A program made the translations under genes and the position numbers. This document shows, one piece after another, positions 22,911 through 31,240 of a stretch of DNA of 37,610 bases. The notes below the pieces were generated by a model that was not told the origin of the DNA, searched no databases, and saw only the letters and a program-made list of their open reading frames with translations. The first letter of the stretch is position 1. Each line of letters begins with the position of its first letter. Origin of the DNA: Candidatus Methanophagales archaeon (lineage in GTDB: Archaea > Halobacteriota > Syntropharchaeia > Alkanophagales > Methanospirareceae); contig JAUVZJ010000018.1 of the NCBI GenBank assembly GCA_030602585.1, forward strand, positions 1 to 37,610, read 5' to 3'.

Positions 22911-24061
22911 ATTCTCCGGAGGATTTCTACTGCGTCTTCATGCTCGATTTTACGTGGGTTACGTGCTAAGTATCCTTTCTCCTTCGACATAGCTTCTGCC
23001 AACTCCGGCAGCGCATCCTCTGGCACATCCAGATCAGCAAGCCGTGTTGGCAATTCTAACTTTTTAAGCATGTTCTTAACACGTGCAACAGCTTTAGATG
23101 CCGCTTCTTCCTCCGTCAATCCTGATATATCTTCGCCCATTTCTCGCGCTACCTTTGCTAACTTTTCCTTCGCCACAGGTGCGTTATACTCCATGATATA
23201 AGGCAAAGCAAGTGTGGCAGATACACCATGAGGGATTTTATACTTCGCTCCGAAGGTATGCGCTGCTGCGTGACCTGCTATAACACCTGCATTTCCAAAT
23301 GCCATACCTGCCAGCATCGCTGCTATCGCCATCTTTAAACGAGCATCGAGATTATCGCCATGTGAAAATGCCTTCTCTAAATTATCTGCAATCTTCCTTA
23401 TCGCCTCCAATGCAAAAGAATCAGTCAGCGGGTTCGAGCCAAGAGAGAGAAACGCTTCTATCGCATGACTCAATGCGTCCATGCCTGTGGAAGCGGTTAC
23501 CTTTGCCGGCATCGTAGCGGTGAGCGAAGGTGAAATCAAAACAACGTCTGCGAGATTATACGGGCTTGCTATTGCCTTTTTCTTCAGTTCTACAATGATG
23601 AGTGTGAATGGAGTAGCTTCCGCACCCGTGCCAGCAGTTGTCGGAACTAAAATTTTCGGCACGCTTGGGTTCACAATCTTGTTTGCACCCATAAAATCGC
23701 TTACGCCCTGCTCCGGGTTCGAGGCTGCCGCAGAGGCAACTTTTGCCATATCCATCACACTTCCGCCTCCAACACCTACAATCAGGTCGTATTTCGCTGC
23801 TCTTGCTGCTTTTGCAATCGTTTCCGCAGCTTCTAACGTTGGCTCGGACTCCACTTTATCGAAAACGTCCACTTCCACTGCTTCCTTCAAAGGTCTTTCT
23901 ACTTTATCGAGCAAGCCTGTTTTTTCTATTATCTCATCGGTAACAATGAGCGCTTTTTTCGCTCTCAATCCTTTCGCTTCCGCACCAATTTTTTCTTCCA
24001 CCCCTTCACCAAAAACAACTCGTTTTGGCATCTGAACTGCATACCCTGCCATTTTTATCAC
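22898..24061 (-). CDS. Iron-containing (group III) alcohol dehydrogenase
   Basis: The 387-residue protein is a full-length Fe-ADH. The NAD(P) site is GVGGGSVMDMAK (98-106). The metal ligands are D195 and H199 in TGMDALSHAIEA, H264 in IAGHAAAHTFG and H278 in KIPHG. VPTTAGTGAEATPF is the conserved substrate/cofactor loop. Such enzymes reduce aldehydes or oxidise alcohols, and the substrate cannot be read from the sequence. Its downstream overlap with sppA implies a shared transcript. A 245-nt gap lies upstream. Confidence 0.93.
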   Translation of the reverse strand: MIKMAGYAVQMPKRVVFGEGVEEKIGAEAKGLRAKKALIVTDEIIEKTGLLDKVERPLKEAVEVDVFDKVESEPTLEAAETIAKAARAAKYDLIVGVGGGSVMDMAKVASAAASNPEQGVSDFMGANKIVNPSVPKILVPTTAGTGAEATPFTLIIVELKKKAIASPYNLADVVLISPSLTATMPAKVTASTGMDALSHAIEAFLSLGSNPLTDSFALEAIRKIADNLEKAFSHGDNLDARLKMAIAAMLAGMAFGNAGVIAGHAAAHTFGAKYKIPHGVSATLALPYIMEYNAPVAKEKLAKVAREMGEDISGLTEEEAASKAVARVKNMLKKLELPTRLADLDVPEDALPELAEAMSKEKGYLARNPRKIEHEDAVEILRRMWSG

Positions 24062-24308
24062 CTAAATATTAATTAAATACCAAGAATGTATATATGTTAT
24101 CTATGTTATTTTTGCCCGAAGCGCTTTTTGTTGGATTTTTTTATTTGTATGTGTTTAGGTGAAACGAGAAATAACCAAGGAGACCGCTTTGTTTATGATG
24201 GAAAAATTTCAAAATCAAAACGGAAGCTTCTCGAAGGAGGAATAAACGTATTTAAGAGTAGTTTTTTACGAGCTAAACACATACTTTTATTTTATACTGT
24301 TTTTATAC
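24062..24308. other. Intergenic region with a 12-bp inverted repeat
   Basis: GTATGTGTTTAG at 24147-24158 and CTAAACACATAC at 24273-24284 are perfect inverted repeats 114 nt apart. Between them lies an AAGGAGG-like site (24235) with no convincing gene after it. The long plus-strand frame here has no recognisable protein. Minus-strand promoter signals for Fe-ADH (AT-rich, ~24065-24110) lie at the left side. Confidence 0.4.
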
Positions 24309-24755
24309 CTAAGAAGGTTTTAGCAGGCTGAGAAAGACCATGCTTACAATCATACATATTGCTAACGCAGAAATCATCATATTAACCTCCGGTATCATGC
24401 CTTCTATCGTGAGTATCACACCGCCAGCGATGGCAACGAATGCGAATGTTGCACAGATAGCGAGGAATAAGCCTTTAATAAGCGATCTCAAGCTCTCTTT
24501 ACCTTTGCTCTTTCCCTTGCTCTTACTTTTACCTTCTGGTTCGTAAAACACGGTGAAAATAATGAAGAAGATAGCGAGGATTAACAAAATGACATGCCTC
24601 TGAATTGGATTTTCTCTTTCCCCTGCAAAAACCTCTGCAAAAAACATCAAGCCAAGAGCTATGTAAAGTGTGAGAAAAGCGAGTGCGGTGGATAGAACAA
24701 GCGTTTTCAGGTATTTCTTATACTCAGTTCCTTTTATTTTTGCTATTAAGCCCAT
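24309..24755 (-). CDS. Hypothetical four-helix membrane protein
   Basis: The 148-residue protein is not recognised. It has four predicted membrane segments: ALAFLTLYIALGLMFFA, VILLILAIFFIIFTVF, GLFLAICATFAFVAIAGGVI, and MISALAICMIVSMVFLSLL. A basic SKSKGKSKGK loop lies between segments 2 and 3. There are no catalytic motifs. It is 122 nt downstream of RaSEA on the same strand, and no functional link is visible. Confidence 0.65.
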   Translation of the reverse strand: MGLIAKIKGTEYKKYLKTLVLSTALAFLTLYIALGLMFFAEVFAGERENPIQRHVILLILAIFFIIFTVFYEPEGKSKSKGKSKGKESLRSLIKGLFLAICATFAFVAIAGGVILTIEGMIPEVNMMISALAICMIVSMVFLSLLKPS

Positions 24756-24877
24756 AATTGTATTTAATATTTATTTCTTAGCTTTTCTCCAAGCTTAAAG
24801 CGCAAGCTTATTGAAGCAACGCCCATAATCACCACCTTGCGTTATAATTGTTTGGTAACATATAAAACGCTTTCGTT

Positions 24878-25849
24878 CTAAGAAATGTTTGCGCCAACCA
24901 AAAAATCATCAAATTTTAGCAGTGCATGCCATACTTCCTTGCATTCGCAATCTATCGCTTCGAGGCGTTCTAACACGCTCAGGTCCTGCGTTACGTTGAA
25001 TTCCTCTATCGCTTCTTTTACAACAAAATCGCACTTACCACAATTATGCGGTCCTCTTTTATGCCCTGCACCCACGGGGTCTGACATCACCACGACATCC
25101 CGTTTGTTCTTTATCTCTTTTATCGCATCAACGGCACTCCAGAGCCACGGAGGTCTATAATACCTTCTCTTCCATAAATCTTCTAAACGAGTGTATTTTT
25201 GCACGTTACAGAGGTTCAACGAGATTGTGGAAGAATAGCCGGAGACGAGGTCAGCGGATTTTATGACGTCTTCTATTGCCTTTTTCTCGGATACAAAAGG
25301 TGGTTTAAGCAACAGATACGTTTTTACAGTCGCACCGCATTCCTTCGCGATTTTCGCTGCTGTTCTATAATCTTCAAACGAGAAACCCTTGTTTATGTAA
25401 TTCGACCTGATGAAATCATTTGCGGTTTCTAACCCGATAGCGAGTTCAAGATGCTCAACAGCTTTCAAATCAGCGATTTTTTCCGCGCTTACAAATTCCG
25501 GTCTCGTCTCCACTATTAGCTTCTTTATCTCTTTCCTCTTCTCCACCACCTCAGCTATCTCTTTTCTCGTATCGCTCGATATTTCTCGTTCGTCAAGGAA
25601 ACTGCCGGAAGTGAATATCTTGAGTATGAATTCTTCATCAGGACGGTTTCTTAACGAATGTTCCAGTTGAGCCAGGATGTCCGCTTGGGTTACGTCTGCG
25701 GATTCTTGCCAGTAGCCGCACATCGTGCATTTTCGCCACTGACAGCCCACGGTTCTCAATATGACGGTCAATGATTTTATCGCTTTATTATCAAAAAAAT
25801 CGAAGTCGAGCCATGATGCTACTGGCTTTTTGTTTTTTGGTGAGGTCAT
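24878..25849 (-). CDS. raSEA: Archaeosine biosynthesis radical SAM protein RaSEA
   Basis: The 323-residue radical SAM enzyme has the cluster motif GCQWRKCTMCGYW, with C36, C41 and C44 in a C-x4-C-x2-C pattern rather than the usual Cx3Cx2C. The rest matches archaeal RaSEA: IFTSGSFLDEREI, VETRPEFVSAEKI, ELAIGLETANDFIRSN, INKGFSFEDYRTAAK and a C-terminal CGKCD. RaSEA works with ArcS to turn the lysine adduct of preQ0 into archaeosine at tRNA position 15. ArcS and TGT genes are not in the window. Elp3/YhcC-like radical SAM enzymes were the alternatives. Confidence 0.82.
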   Translation of the reverse strand: MTSPKNKKPVASWLDFDFFDNKAIKSLTVILRTVGCQWRKCTMCGYWQESADVTQADILAQLEHSLRNRPDEEFILKIFTSGSFLDEREISSDTRKEIAEVVEKRKEIKKLIVETRPEFVSAEKIADLKAVEHLELAIGLETANDFIRSNYINKGFSFEDYRTAAKIAKECGATVKTYLLLKPPFVSEKKAIEDVIKSADLVSGYSSTISLNLCNVQKYTRLEDLWKRRYYRPPWLWSAVDAIKEIKNKRDVVVMSDPVGAGHKRGPHNCGKCDFVVKEAIEEFNVTQDLSVLERLEAIDCECKEVWHALLKFDDFLVGANIS

Positions 25850-25886
25850 GTTTTTGTTATAATAATAAGAGTACTTTATAGTCTGC

Positions 25887-26903
25887 CTAATGTATTCCTA
25901 ATTTAGATTGAATAATATCCGATAGGCCAGGACATAGTCTGTCTAATGTTATTTCGATTTTCGATAGAAAAATATCTAATAGGCCAGGATATAATGGCCT
26001 TTCGGTTAATTCAAATTGTGAATTTTTATCTTTCTCATACCTGTCAAGAAATGGCGAATACGTCTTAACTACAATGTCAAAATTAGAGGCTTTTGTTTTG
26101 TTCTCACGAAAGTCTATTATTCTTAGCCATCCATTTCCTCCATTAGGACGAACTTGATAATTAGCAAGTAACTGATGAACAGCTCTTTCATCTATAATAT
26201 CTGTCCTCCTTGCTTCACTATGTACATGCCCACACAAAACCAGGAATATATTTTCGTTTGGAACTATTAGTTCCTCCCAAATATAGTTGGTGTCGAATGA
26301 GTGAAGTTCTCTTACAGCATGTTTATACATATAGCCATGTGTCACTACTATTGCTTTTCTTTCCGAATAATTTTTTAAAATGTTATTCGCCCATGCTATG
26401 TCATCACTATCTGGCTTCCAACCAAGGTTAACTACTATGAACTCTATTCCTAAGCCAGAGAACAATTGATAATTATCCGTATTGTGATCATAACTCCCGC
26501 CCCAATAGGTATAATCCTCATATCTCTTTGCCGGGAAATATTTCTCGTATTCAGTAATGTTTTCATCGTGATTTCCGGGTAATATCCCATAAGGAACTTT
26601 TCCATCCAAAAGACTTATGCTTTTATTAGCCCTATTCCATTGTGTATCATTATCCGCATCATCAACTATGTCACCCGCGTGTATCACAAATTTTATGTTT
26701 AGTCCATCCTTGTTGTCAATGATCCATTGGGTTTGGTTTGTGAAGATCCAGGGATAATCTTCAGAATAACGCTGCGTATCTGGTAACACTATAATGCTAA
26801 AATTTCTATTTTGATTAGTAGTACTCGCACTTGCAATAATACTGTTAAAGATTATTAATACTGCAAAAATCAAAAACACCTTTGTTAATTGAGTATCACT
26901 CAT
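25887..26903 (-). CDS. Secreted metallophosphoesterase
   Basis: The 338-residue protein has a signal sequence or N-terminal anchor (VFLIFAVLIIFNSIIASAS) and a calcineurin-like phosphoesterase domain. The metal motifs are present: IIVLPDTQ, FVIHAGDIVDD, GILPGNHDEN, VVTHGYM and LCGHVHSE. It should act outside the membrane on a phosphomono- or diester. The last ~35 residues hold an imperfect duplication (YPGLLDIFLSKIEI and CPGLSDIIQSKLGI) separated by ~24 residues, also visible in the DNA around 25895-25999. It stands alone between RaSEA and GNAT. Confidence 0.85.
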   Translation of the reverse strand: MSDTQLTKVFLIFAVLIIFNSIIASASTTNQNRNFSIIVLPDTQRYSEDYPWIFTNQTQWIIDNKDGLNIKFVIHAGDIVDDADNDTQWNRANKSISLLDGKVPYGILPGNHDENITEYEKYFPAKRYEDYTYWGGSYDHNTDNYQLFSGLGIEFIVVNLGWKPDSDDIAWANNILKNYSERKAIVVTHGYMYKHAVRELHSFDTNYIWEELIVPNENIFLVLCGHVHSEARRTDIIDERAVHQLLANYQVRPNGGNGWLRIIDFRENKTKASNFDIVVKTYSPFLDRYEKDKNSQFELTERPLYPGLLDIFLSKIEITLDRLCPGLSDIIQSKLGIH

Positions 26904-26951
26904 ATTTTTTTATTACATTCTTTGTGCTTCCTTTAATTACACTTTAACAGT

Positions 26952-27488
26952 CTATTCCACTGCATCCACCTTCCGCTCGTACGTCTGAACGAGCATACAC
27001 TTACTTTGCTCCCAGGGCTCGCCAGTTTTGTAGAAGTTATAATTCTCCATTGCTCTCTCGCAGGGTTCGTTACCTGCGAGGATATTCACGTAATTCACCT
27101 CACATTCATTCGCTTTTGCGAGCTCGTAGAACTGCTCATACATTGCCGATGCCACTCTCTGGTCTCGATATTCCGGTAGAACCGCCTGTTGCTCGCCGAA
27201 ACAACCTCTTTCGGTTATGGAAGCTTTATAAACGCCCGCCAATTTGCCATTTACGCGAACACCGATGAAGAAATAGCCGGAATCCATCTCCTTCTTTATT
27301 TCCTCCTCGCTCATCACCCGCTGCTCTCGCCATTCCTCCGGATACTCGTATGCCTTCGGCCATACCTCCTTGTAAAGAGCGGAGACGTCCTTCGCATCCT
27401 CTTTGCTCAGTTTTAATGCACGGTGTTTTTCGCCCGTATTTACCTCTTCAATGGAACAACATACGCCCATCTTCTCGGTTATAGACAT
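26952..27488 (-). CDS. GNAT family N-acetyltransferase
   Basis: The 178-residue protein has a GNAT layout. YFFIGVRVNGKLAGVYKASI forms strands 2-3, and QQAVLPEYRDQRVASAMYEQ is motif A, though the usual Q/R-x-x-G-x-G/A loop reads DQRVASA, without the first glycine. NYVNILAGNEPCERAMENYNF is the C-terminal motif B. The substrate is unknown. The N-terminus may start at a later Met (MGVCCS). tsr3 starts ~30 nt upstream on the same strand. Confidence 0.75.
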   Translation of the reverse strand: MSITEKMGVCCSIEEVNTGEKHRALKLSKEDAKDVSALYKEVWPKAYEYPEEWREQRVMSEEEIKKEMDSGYFFIGVRVNGKLAGVYKASITERGCFGEQQAVLPEYRDQRVASAMYEQFYELAKANECEVNYVNILAGNEPCERAMENYNFYKTGEPWEQSKCMLVQTYERKVDAVE

Positions 27489-27516
27489 AACTATAAATTT
27501 AAATGTTTATTTTAGT

Positions 27517-28047
27517 TTAAGTTTTTTTCGCTTTTTTTGTTCCAACGTCCATGAACATTTTCTGCATCTCTATTACTTCACTACTGTCCTTTGCCTTAGC
27601 ATAAGCGAGCAGCATTTCCTCATTTAATCTCAGAAATTCCGTTCCCCACTTAAACTTACCCAATAGATATTGTGATTGCTCCTTCTCGCCGAGTATAAAC
27701 AAGGCAGCGGCGAACGCCTCTACGGAGCTCAAAATAAAAGGTTTGCCATAGTTTACTGGATTCACCGCTATCAGATAGGGTAAAGCGCGCTTTTTTCTTT
27801 TCATGCGCATTAAAGCATCTTCAAAATCGGATATTCGCTTCCATGAGCAATCAAAAACGGTTATGCTGTTCGCTGATTCTCTATCTGCTGGAGAGAGCGC
27901 CTTATCCGCAATTGGAACCAGCATGATCGTGTTATACGGTATTCTTCGCAGCACCTTGACCGATGTTATCAGCCCAAAACGTGCTAATTTCTTCGCCGTG
28001 CATTTCTTCGGGTCGCACTGCCCTGCATCGTATGCGTATAGTTGCAT
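27517..28047 (-). CDS. tsr3: 16S rRNA aminocarboxypropyltransferase Tsr3
   Basis: The 176-residue protein is Tsr3 (DUF367). The N-terminus has DAGQCDPKKCTAKKLARFG, followed by VLVP/IMLVPIADKALSP, FDCSWKR and the conserved RKKRALPYLIAVNPVNYGKP and LSSVEAFAAALFILG. It transfers the acp group from SAM to the hypermodified pseudouridine in helix 31 of the small-subunit rRNA. It shares a strand with the P-loop gene 13 nt upstream. Confidence 0.92.
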   Translation of the reverse strand: MQLYAYDAGQCDPKKCTAKKLARFGLITSVKVLRRIPYNTIMLVPIADKALSPADRESANSITVFDCSWKRISDFEDALMRMKRKKRALPYLIAVNPVNYGKPFILSSVEAFAAALFILGEKEQSQYLLGKFKWGTEFLRLNEEMLLAYAKAKDSSEVIEMQKMFMDVGTKKAKKT

Positions 28048-28060
28048 TTTTCGTATCCTT

Positions 28061-28942
28061 TTAAACCCGCAATAGAAAAGGAATTTTTTCCTTTAACCCC
28101 TGCACTATCTCATCAGACCTGAATGGCGGCACCCTTGCCTCTTTAATTGGTTTTACCAATTCCACTATTTTGGAGGTTGTGAGCTCTTCCTGGGAATAGG
28201 TTGAAGCAGAGAGTTGGACCGCTGCCAGATACTTCTTCGGTTCGTATACCGATATCTGCCCGGGTTTAACGCCGAAGACAACGTCCAAATCGTTTAATCC
28301 CTTCCAGGGCAAAGCTATATCGCTATAACTCTCAATGACCACACAGTCATGTTGCTCGACCATCTTCTTATACGCCAACTCAACTGCTAAGTCGTAATAA
28401 TCCTCTGTTAGCTTATTTAACGTATTTAAATCACGAACATGGTAAATACTGGATGCTCTGGCACGTAATTTTCTAAAATGTTTGTCATCGCATCTATATT
28501 CAACTGGCAGCGTTTCGTTCACAACTACCAGATTCCGCACTCCTTCCTCAAACCAGAGCGTGACGCGGTCGAGGATAAAATAAGGAATTTGAGAAATCGG
28601 AGCGATGAGCGCGGGCTCTGCCCACAACCTGTGGGTAGGGTTGATAAATTCTTCTATCAAATTCGCATTTGCTACCCCTGCCCCTGCCCCTGCCCCTGCC
28701 CCTGCCTCAGAACCGTAATCCGAAGCAGTTTTCAAAACTTTTGCATCCTTTCCGTAGAGTCTCCCCTGAGACAATGCTTCATGCACCACGTCGTAATCAT
28801 ACCACACGCTGTTACCTGCTCTGGGCTTGAAGCCAGAAGCATTAAACCCCTTTTCCCTTAAGTAAGCCAGTAACGCCAGCGCAAGGCTCGTCTTCCCTGC
28901 ATCCTTCTCCTTCAACCCCACAATCAAAACCTTATACACCAT
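28061..28942 (-). CDS. P-loop ATPase/GTPase-like protein of unknown role
   Basis: The 293-residue protein begins with a Walker A of the MinD/BioD-like kind: VLIVGLKEKDAGKTSLALAL. GFNASGFKPRAGNSVWYDYD follows, as in dethiobiotin-synthetase-like proteins. The middle contains VVIESYSDIALPWKGL as a likely Walker B area. It is the predicted P-loop ATPase/GTPase type seen in methanogens, with no known function. An (AG)n run near residue 80 comes from a GGGGCA hexanucleotide repeat (28675-28706). tsr3 lies directly downstream (13 nt). Confidence 0.7.
   Translation of the reverse strand: MVYKVLIVGLKEKDAGKTSLALALLAYLREKGFNASGFKPRAGNSVWYDYDVVHEALSQGRLYGKDAKVLKTASDYGSEAGAGAGAGAGVANANLIEEFINPTHRLWAEPALIAPISQIPYFILDRVTLWFEEGVRNLVVVNETLPVEYRCDDKHFRKLRARASSIYHVRDLNTLNKLTEDYYDLAVELAYKKMVEQHDCVVIESYSDIALPWKGLNDLDVVFGVKPGQISVYEPKKYLAAVQLSASTYSQEELTTSKIVELVKPIKEARVPPFRSDEIVQGLKEKIPFLLRV
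28675..28706 (-). repeat. (GGGGCA)5 microsatellite inside the P-loop gene
   Basis: Five in-frame CCCCTG units on the plus strand code for alternating Ala-Gly in the protein. Hexanucleotide length changes would keep the frame. Confidence 0.8.
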
Positions 28943-28970
28943 CTCTCCTCTGAAATTTAATATTTCGTAC

Positions 28971-29430
28971 TTGTTTACCGCTGAGCCCGCAGAGAACGCG
29001 GAGAGTCAGGAAAATCATTTACCACCCGGCGAATGCCGTCCTTCAGAACCTTGACATTGAAGTTGATCAGCAAGCCCACCACGCAGCCAGAAAGTCTCAG
29101 GTAGGAAAGCATCTGGGCCTTATGAATGGGCGCTAGACGATCAATTGCCTTGACCTCTACAATGACCGCTTCTTCGACGAGAAGGTCCAGGCGGTAGCCA
29201 CAATCCAGCTTCACCTCTCGATAGACCACAGGCAGCGGCTTTTGCTGCTCTACCTTCAGATCGCGTTCCAGAAGTTCAAAAGCCAGACAGGTCTCGTAGG
29301 CGGACTCCAGCAGGCCAGGCCCCAGATCGCGATGTACCTCGATAGCGGCACCGATAATGCTCTCCGTAATCCGGTTCAATCTTTCTTTCTTTTTCATCTC
29401 AGCGATCTCCGCGTTCTCGGCGGTAAACAA
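28971..29430. mobile_element. 460-bp GxxExxY cassette bounded by terminal inverted repeats
   Basis: Left end TTGTTTACCG(CTGAG) and right end CGGTAAACAA are perfect 10-bp inverted repeats. A weaker match extends inward over the GAACGCGGAG region. The cassette holds a single gene (GxxExxY). A 92-bp internally deleted relative lies at 31149-31240. No transposase is encoded and no clear target duplication is visible. Confidence 0.7.
28975..29397 (-). CDS. GxxExxY protein (PD-(D/E)XK-like)
   Basis: The 140-residue protein shows the GLLESAY motif (GxxExxY) after GAAIEVHRDLGPG. DCGYRLDLLVEEAVIVEVKA is the nuclease-like core (D...ExK), and HKAQMLSYLRLSGCVVGLLINF follows. Relatives are widespread, often linked to mobile elements, with no firm function. 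A longer reading from TTG at 29430 (MFTAENAEIAE) is translated from the terminal repeat, so the ATG at 29397 is preferred. The last residues (DSPRSLRAQR) come from the left terminal repeat. Confidence 0.82.
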   Translation of the reverse strand: MKKKERLNRITESIIGAAIEVHRDLGPGLLESAYETCLAFELLERDLKVEQQKPLPVVYREVKLDCGYRLDLLVEEAVIVEVKAIDRLAPIHKAQMLSYLRLSGCVVGLLINFNVKVLKDGIRRVVNDFPDSPRSLRAQR

Positions 29431-29463
29431 ATATAATTTCTTCCAGGTACTAAATTATAAGAC

Positions 29464-30393
29464 ATGGACATAGCGATTTATTTGGTTAGAGCAATAATCC
29501 TCATTACCGCAGGCGTGATAATCGCGAACATCGTGCTTGAAAGCAACTGGATAAGGAAAGTATCGCCGCTAATAAAACCTTTATGCCGCGCATCCAACCT
29601 ACCGAAAGAAGGCGTATTTTCTCTTTTCGCTTCTTTTTTCAATCCCACCGCCGGGAAATCAATTCTGGCGGGGTTCTACCGTGAAGGCAAAATCGGCGAT
29701 AAGGAGACGATACTCACGGTGGTGATGTGCACTTTTCCTATTGTCGTAGGCGAATCGCTGTTCAGGGTACATGCACCTATTGCACTCGTGCTTTTAGGTC
29801 CTTTCATAGGTAGCATTTACATCTCTCTTAATCTTTTCGCCGCTTTTATACAGACCCTCGCCGCTTTCCTTTATTCCAAATTTCGCTTTCCTCCTCAACA
29901 GGATGTCGAAGAGGAGATAGATATTAATATTAACGAAATATCGCAGAATCAAAAACTGAAAACGGCATTTAAAAAATCGTTTACCACGCTAAAAAGGATA
30001 ATACCGATAATGGTGGTGGCATTTTTACTTGTAGATTTCCTTTTCAAACTCGAAGTCATGAACAATATCAGTTTATTCTTTGACCCAATCTTAAGGGTGC
30101 TGGACTTACCCGGGGAGTGCATAACCGCACTAATAGCAGATTTAGCACACTTCTCCGCTGGCTACTCCGCCGTAGCTGTCCTCCTGAAAGAAGGTATAAT
30201 AACCGCAAAACAAGCTATTTTAACACTCCTTATCGGGAGCATGTTAATTATAACTATGGTATATCTGAAATACAGTCTTTCCATGAATATATCCCTGTTT
30301 GGAAAACTCGGTGTGAAACTAAGTGTTATAAATTACACGAGTAGTATGATTTCAAAACTATTCATGATTCTTCTGGTTATCGTTGTGATGTGA
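29464..30393 (+). CDS. Nucleoside recognition (Gate) domain membrane protein
   Basis: The 309-residue protein has about eight membrane segments in two similar halves. Each half has the Gate-type loop: FNPTAGKSILAGFYREGKI in the first, and LAHFSAGYSAVAVLLKEGI in the second. Archaeal members of this family are predicted transporters of unknown substrate, related to the bacterial spore maturation A/B and nucleoside-transport Gate fold. It starts at an ATG 34 nt after the GxxExxY cassette and runs opposite to its neighbours. The M50 protease gene ends 5 nt after its stop on the other strand. Confidence 0.8.
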   Translation: MDIAIYLVRAIILITAGVIIANIVLESNWIRKVSPLIKPLCRASNLPKEGVFSLFASFFNPTAGKSILAGFYREGKIGDKETILTVVMCTFPIVVGESLFRVHAPIALVLLGPFIGSIYISLNLFAAFIQTLAAFLYSKFRFPPQQDVEEEIDININEISQNQKLKTAFKKSFTTLKRIIPIMVVAFLLVDFLFKLEVMNNISLFFDPILRVLDLPGECITALIADLAHFSAGYSAVAVLLKEGIITAKQAILTLLIGSMLIITMVYLKYSLSMNISLFGKLGVKLSVINYTSSMISKLFMILLVIVVM

Positions 30394-30397
30394 GTAA

Positions 30398-30991
30398 TTA
30401 TGTTATCACACTCACCACCAACACAATAATCGCAAAGCATAACGCAAGACCATACACTCGCCTATCCCACGCTAACACCTTCTTCCCATCCAGTACACTA
30501 ATTGGAATCATATTGAAAACAGCAAGCAATGCGTTTATCATCACTCCAAAATCCCCTATTTGTTCTAGCATACCAGAAGCATAAAGTGAGAGCGGTAAGA
30601 AAAGAAAAGCCAATGCCACGTTCGTCATCGGACCTGCTATCGCTATCTTACCATTTTCTTCTCTCGTAAGATACGGATTGAGTATCATGACAGCACCGGG
30701 TGCTGCAAATATGAACCCCATAAAAGCTGATAGTATCGCTACGAGCAACATAAAAGGCGCCATCCTGAACTCAGACCATGCGCCATATCTCTGCGCAACT
30801 ACTTTATGAGCGAGTTCATGGAAGATGAATGCGAAGCCAACGGTAACAGCGGAAATAATAAATACCTCAGGCCAAGTTAGTTTAGAGTCTACAAGCATCC
30901 CGCGTTTGATTAGCACGGTAAACGCAAAAGAAATAGCAAGCCATGCTATTAAAAGATGCTTTATCTCTGTTTCGCTCGTTTTTATCGGCAT
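30398..30991 (-). CDS. Site-2 protease family (M50) membrane metalloprotease
   Basis: The 197-residue protein has 5-6 membrane segments. The zinc site is HELAHKVVAQRYG (H58, E59, H62). The third ligand is in FNMIPISVLDGKKVLAWD (D168), the LDG motif of the site-2 protease family. IAIAGPMTNVALAF is the conserved middle motif. It cuts proteins within the membrane. No PDZ or CBS domain is attached. The substrate is not evident from neighbours. Confidence 0.88.
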   Translation of the reverse strand: MPIKTSETEIKHLLIAWLAISFAFTVLIKRGMLVDSKLTWPEVFIISAVTVGFAFIFHELAHKVVAQRYGAWSEFRMAPFMLLVAILSAFMGFIFAAPGAVMILNPYLTREENGKIAIAGPMTNVALAFLFLPLSLYASGMLEQIGDFGVMINALLAVFNMIPISVLDGKKVLAWDRRVYGLALCFAIIVLVVSVIT

Positions 30992-31026
30992 TTTACTTGC
31001 TACTTACTAAATTAAGATAGTTAAAT

Positions 31027-31098
31027 AGCCCGGGACGGATTCGAACCGCCGTCTCAAGGTCCAGGGCCTCGGATGATTGACCTCTACACTACCGGGCT
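31027..31098 (-). tRNA. tRNA-Gln(CTG)
   Basis: The 72-nt gene folds without an intron. The acceptor is AGCCCGG/CCGGGCT (7 bp), the D arm is GTG...CAT, the anticodon stem is CGAGG/CCTTG with loop CCCTGGA, the variable loop has 4 nt, and the T stem is GGCGG/CCGTC with TTCGAAT. The anticodon reads CTG. Position 33 is C rather than the near-universal U. CCA is not encoded. Confidence 0.93.
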
Positions 31099-31132
31099 AC
31101 TTCATTATATGTTATTTTTGATAATTTTTTAG

Positions 31133-31141
31133 GATATATAA
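31133..31141 (-). promoter_or_regulatory. TATA box of tRNA-Gln
   Basis: TTATATATC on the minus strand lies 35-43 nt upstream of the tRNA's first base. The 92-bp repeat element begins only ~8 nt farther upstream, so any BRE could partly lie in the element. Confidence 0.55.
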
Positions 31142-31148
31142 GTGATAC

Positions 31149-31240
31149 TTGTTTACCGCTGAGCACGTAGAGCACACAGAGAATCGGGGAAATCATTTAT
31201 CTCATCTCATTTCAGCGCTCTCCGTGCTCTCGGCGGTAAA
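31149..31240. mobile_element. 92-bp MITE-like internally deleted derivative of the GxxExxY cassette
   Basis: It begins TTGTTTACCGCTGAGCACG and continues with GGGAAATCATTTAT, as the left end of the cassette does (GGAAAATCATTTAC). It then jumps to CATTTCAGCGCTCTCCG and ends TGCTCTCGGCGGTAAA, as the cassette's right end does. The ~370-bp coding part is missing. Confidence 0.75.

Noticed and set aside
24086-24331. Plus-strand frame of 81 codons in the 24 kb intergenic gap
   Set aside because: No family resemblance, poor ribosome site, and it crosses the end of the minus-strand membrane gene.
28608-28640. Third copy of the double-hairpin unit (GGGCTCTGCCCAC inside the P-loop gene)
   Set aside because: Only one short hairpin matches and the second hairpin is missing; a chance match in coding sequence is as likely.
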